From NCBI GenBank assembly GCA_023142175.1, contig JAGLJX010000299.1, positions 1 to 6,319 on the forward strand: a stretch of 6,319 nt of DNA, in the 5' to 3' direction. The notes beneath the pieces were generated by a model that made no database searches, was not told the origin of the DNA, and saw nothing but the letters and a program-made list of their open reading frames with translations. Numbering within the stretch: position 1 is the first letter of the stretch; every line of letters starts with the position of its first letter. Both the position numbers and the translations under genes were made by a program. Shown here piece by piece: positions 5,299 through 6,319 of this stretch. Origin of the DNA: Emcibacter sp. Lineage in GTDB: Bacteria; Pseudomonadota; Alphaproteobacteria; Sphingomonadales; Emcibacteraceae.

Positions 5299-6319
5299 AT
5301 GGGATTGCGATCTGATACACTGATTGTGGTTATATTACTGACCATGCTGACAGCTCTCGGGCCTATCACAACGGATTTATATCTTCCCGCCCTGCCCTCT
5401 ATTCAGGCTTTTTTCCAAACCGATGTGCCAACTGTACAGCTAACACTCAGCGTTTATCTGGTAGTATTTGCCTTATGTCAGATCTTTTATGGGCCGCTGT
5501 CTGATCGGTTCGGGCGTAAACCTGTCATTCTTTTTGGTACATTGATATATCTTTTTGGGTCAGTTGTATGCGTGCTATCCACAGAAATTGAAATTTTAAT
5601 TACGGGCCGCATATTACAGGCCATCGGCGGATGTGCCGGTGTTATACTGGCGCGAAGTATGGTGCGCGATATATACGGGCAGGCGCGATCTGCAAAAATT
5701 CTGTCATATATGGGAACCGCCATGGCGGTGGCACCGGCATTGGGGCCAATTATTGGTGGCTATTTGACGATCATATACGGCTGGCAGGCTAGCTTCGTCA
5801 TACTGGCATTGTTTGGCGGCATATGCGTGCTTGGCATAATATTTATTTTACAGGAAACCAATCAAAATAAAGACCCCCATGCCATCCACCCCAGACAGAC
5901 ACTGCACAACTTTTCAACCCTGCTGAATGATCGACATTATTCGGGTTATCTGTTGATTGTCGCATTCAGTTACAGCGGGTTGTTCTCCTTCATATCCGGA
6001 TCCGCTTTTGTCTTTATCGAGATATTAGGGCTGAGTGCAGACCAATTTGGATATTGCTTTGCCACCGCTGTCACTGGCTACATGATCGGAACACAGGTAG
6101 GCGGGCGGATTGTTGGCACGGTTGGCATTGTTCGCATTGTGGGTGTCGGTTCACTGATATGCGCTATGGCAGGCTGTTTAATGCTTATGCTGGCATTGAT
6201 GTCTATAAACCATGTTGCGGCTATTTTGACACCGATGGTTTTCTATATGGTGGGGCTTGGAATGGCCTTTCCCAGTGCATTGGCAGGGTTAATTGGCCCT
6301 TTCCCCAAAATGGTCGGTG
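5299..6319 (+). CDS. Bcr/CflA-family MFS drug efflux transporter, C-terminus beyond window
   Basis: This inner-membrane proton-driven antiporter belongs to the 12-helix DHA1 group that exports drugs such as bicyclomycin or chloramphenicol; the substrate here is unknown. The first 340 codons are present. Visible motifs are ALGPITTDLYLPALP (19-33), the helix 2-3 loop GPLSDRFGRKP (65-75), GRILQAIGGCAG (103-114), ARSMVRDIYG (118-127) and the antiporter-type APALGPIIGG (145-154). These are characteristic of Bcr/CflA. I chose ATG 5299 because it starts just before helix 1, as in relatives, and has GGCGGG eight bases upstream. An in-frame ATG at 5221 with GAGG six bases before it would add 26 mostly polar residues. 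The gene diverges from the helicase. The frame is open to the edge. Confidence 0.92.
   Translation, partial: MGLRSDTLIVVILLTMLTALGPITTDLYLPALPSIQAFFQTDVPTVQLTLSVYLVVFALCQIFYGPLSDRFGRKPVILFGTLIYLFGSVVCVLSTEIEILITGRILQAIGGCAGVILARSMVRDIYGQARSAKILSYMGTAMAVAPALGPIIGGYLTIIYGWQASFVILALFGGICVLGIIFILQETNQNKDPHAIHPRQTLHNFSTLLNDRHYSGYLLIVAFSYSGLFSFISGSAFVFIEILGLSADQFGYCFATAVTGYMIGTQVGGRIVGTVGIVRIVGVGSLICAMAGCLMLMLALMSINHVAAILTPMVFYMVGLGMAFPSALAGLIGPFPKMVG

Noticed and set aside
5160..5369. Minus-strand open frame over the transporter start and intergenic region
   Set aside because: It overlaps the transporter N-terminus antisense and has no family resemblance.

Overview
The window looks like an alphaproteobacterial chromosome of moderate, slightly AT-leaning composition. 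The evidence is a set of proteins whose sequence style I recognise from that class (MraZ, RsmH, FtsL, the FtsI N-terminus, an RhlE-type helicase, a Bcr/CflA transporter) plus a perfect CtrA-type motif (TTAA-N7-TTAA) upstream of mraZ. I cannot place it to order or genus. There is no sign of an insertion sequence, phage, CRISPR array, tRNA or rRNA.

Layout. (1) Positions 1-2365, minus strand: the start of the division and cell wall (dcw) cluster, read right to left as mraZ, rsmH, ftsL, ftsI. mraZ and rsmH are 2 nt apart. rsmH/ftsL and ftsL/ftsI overlap by ATGA, so the four genes look like one translationally coupled transcript. ftsI is cut by the left edge. (2) Positions 2366-2782: a non-coding control region. 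It holds a five-unit, about 10-bp-phased ATGG(G) array that fits an MraZ operator, a candidate -10 hexamer, a CtrA box at the -35 position, and a terminator for the gene upstream. (3) Positions 2783-3625, minus strand: two related single-domain PilZ proteins, apparently separate transcription units, with a strong terminator between them. (4) Positions 3807-5135, minus strand: a DEAD-box RNA helicase of the RhlE type. (5) Positions 5136-5298: a short divergent intergenic region with a 12-bp perfect palindrome. (6) Position 5299 to the right edge, plus strand: a Bcr/CflA-family MFS efflux transporter, truncated by the window.

How the parts work together. The mra/fts genes link transcription control (MraZ), ribosome maturation (RsmH) and septal wall synthesis (FtsL, FtsI). 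The control region suggests this operon is switched by the cell-cycle regulator CtrA and by MraZ feedback. The two PilZ proteins probably sense cyclic di-GMP; their output is unknown. The helicase and transporter are housekeeping or accessory neighbours with no evident link. I see no clearly new multi-gene system. The most worthwhile items are the overlapping CtrA/MraZ promoter architecture, the tandem PilZ paralogues and the lysine-rich FtsL tail.
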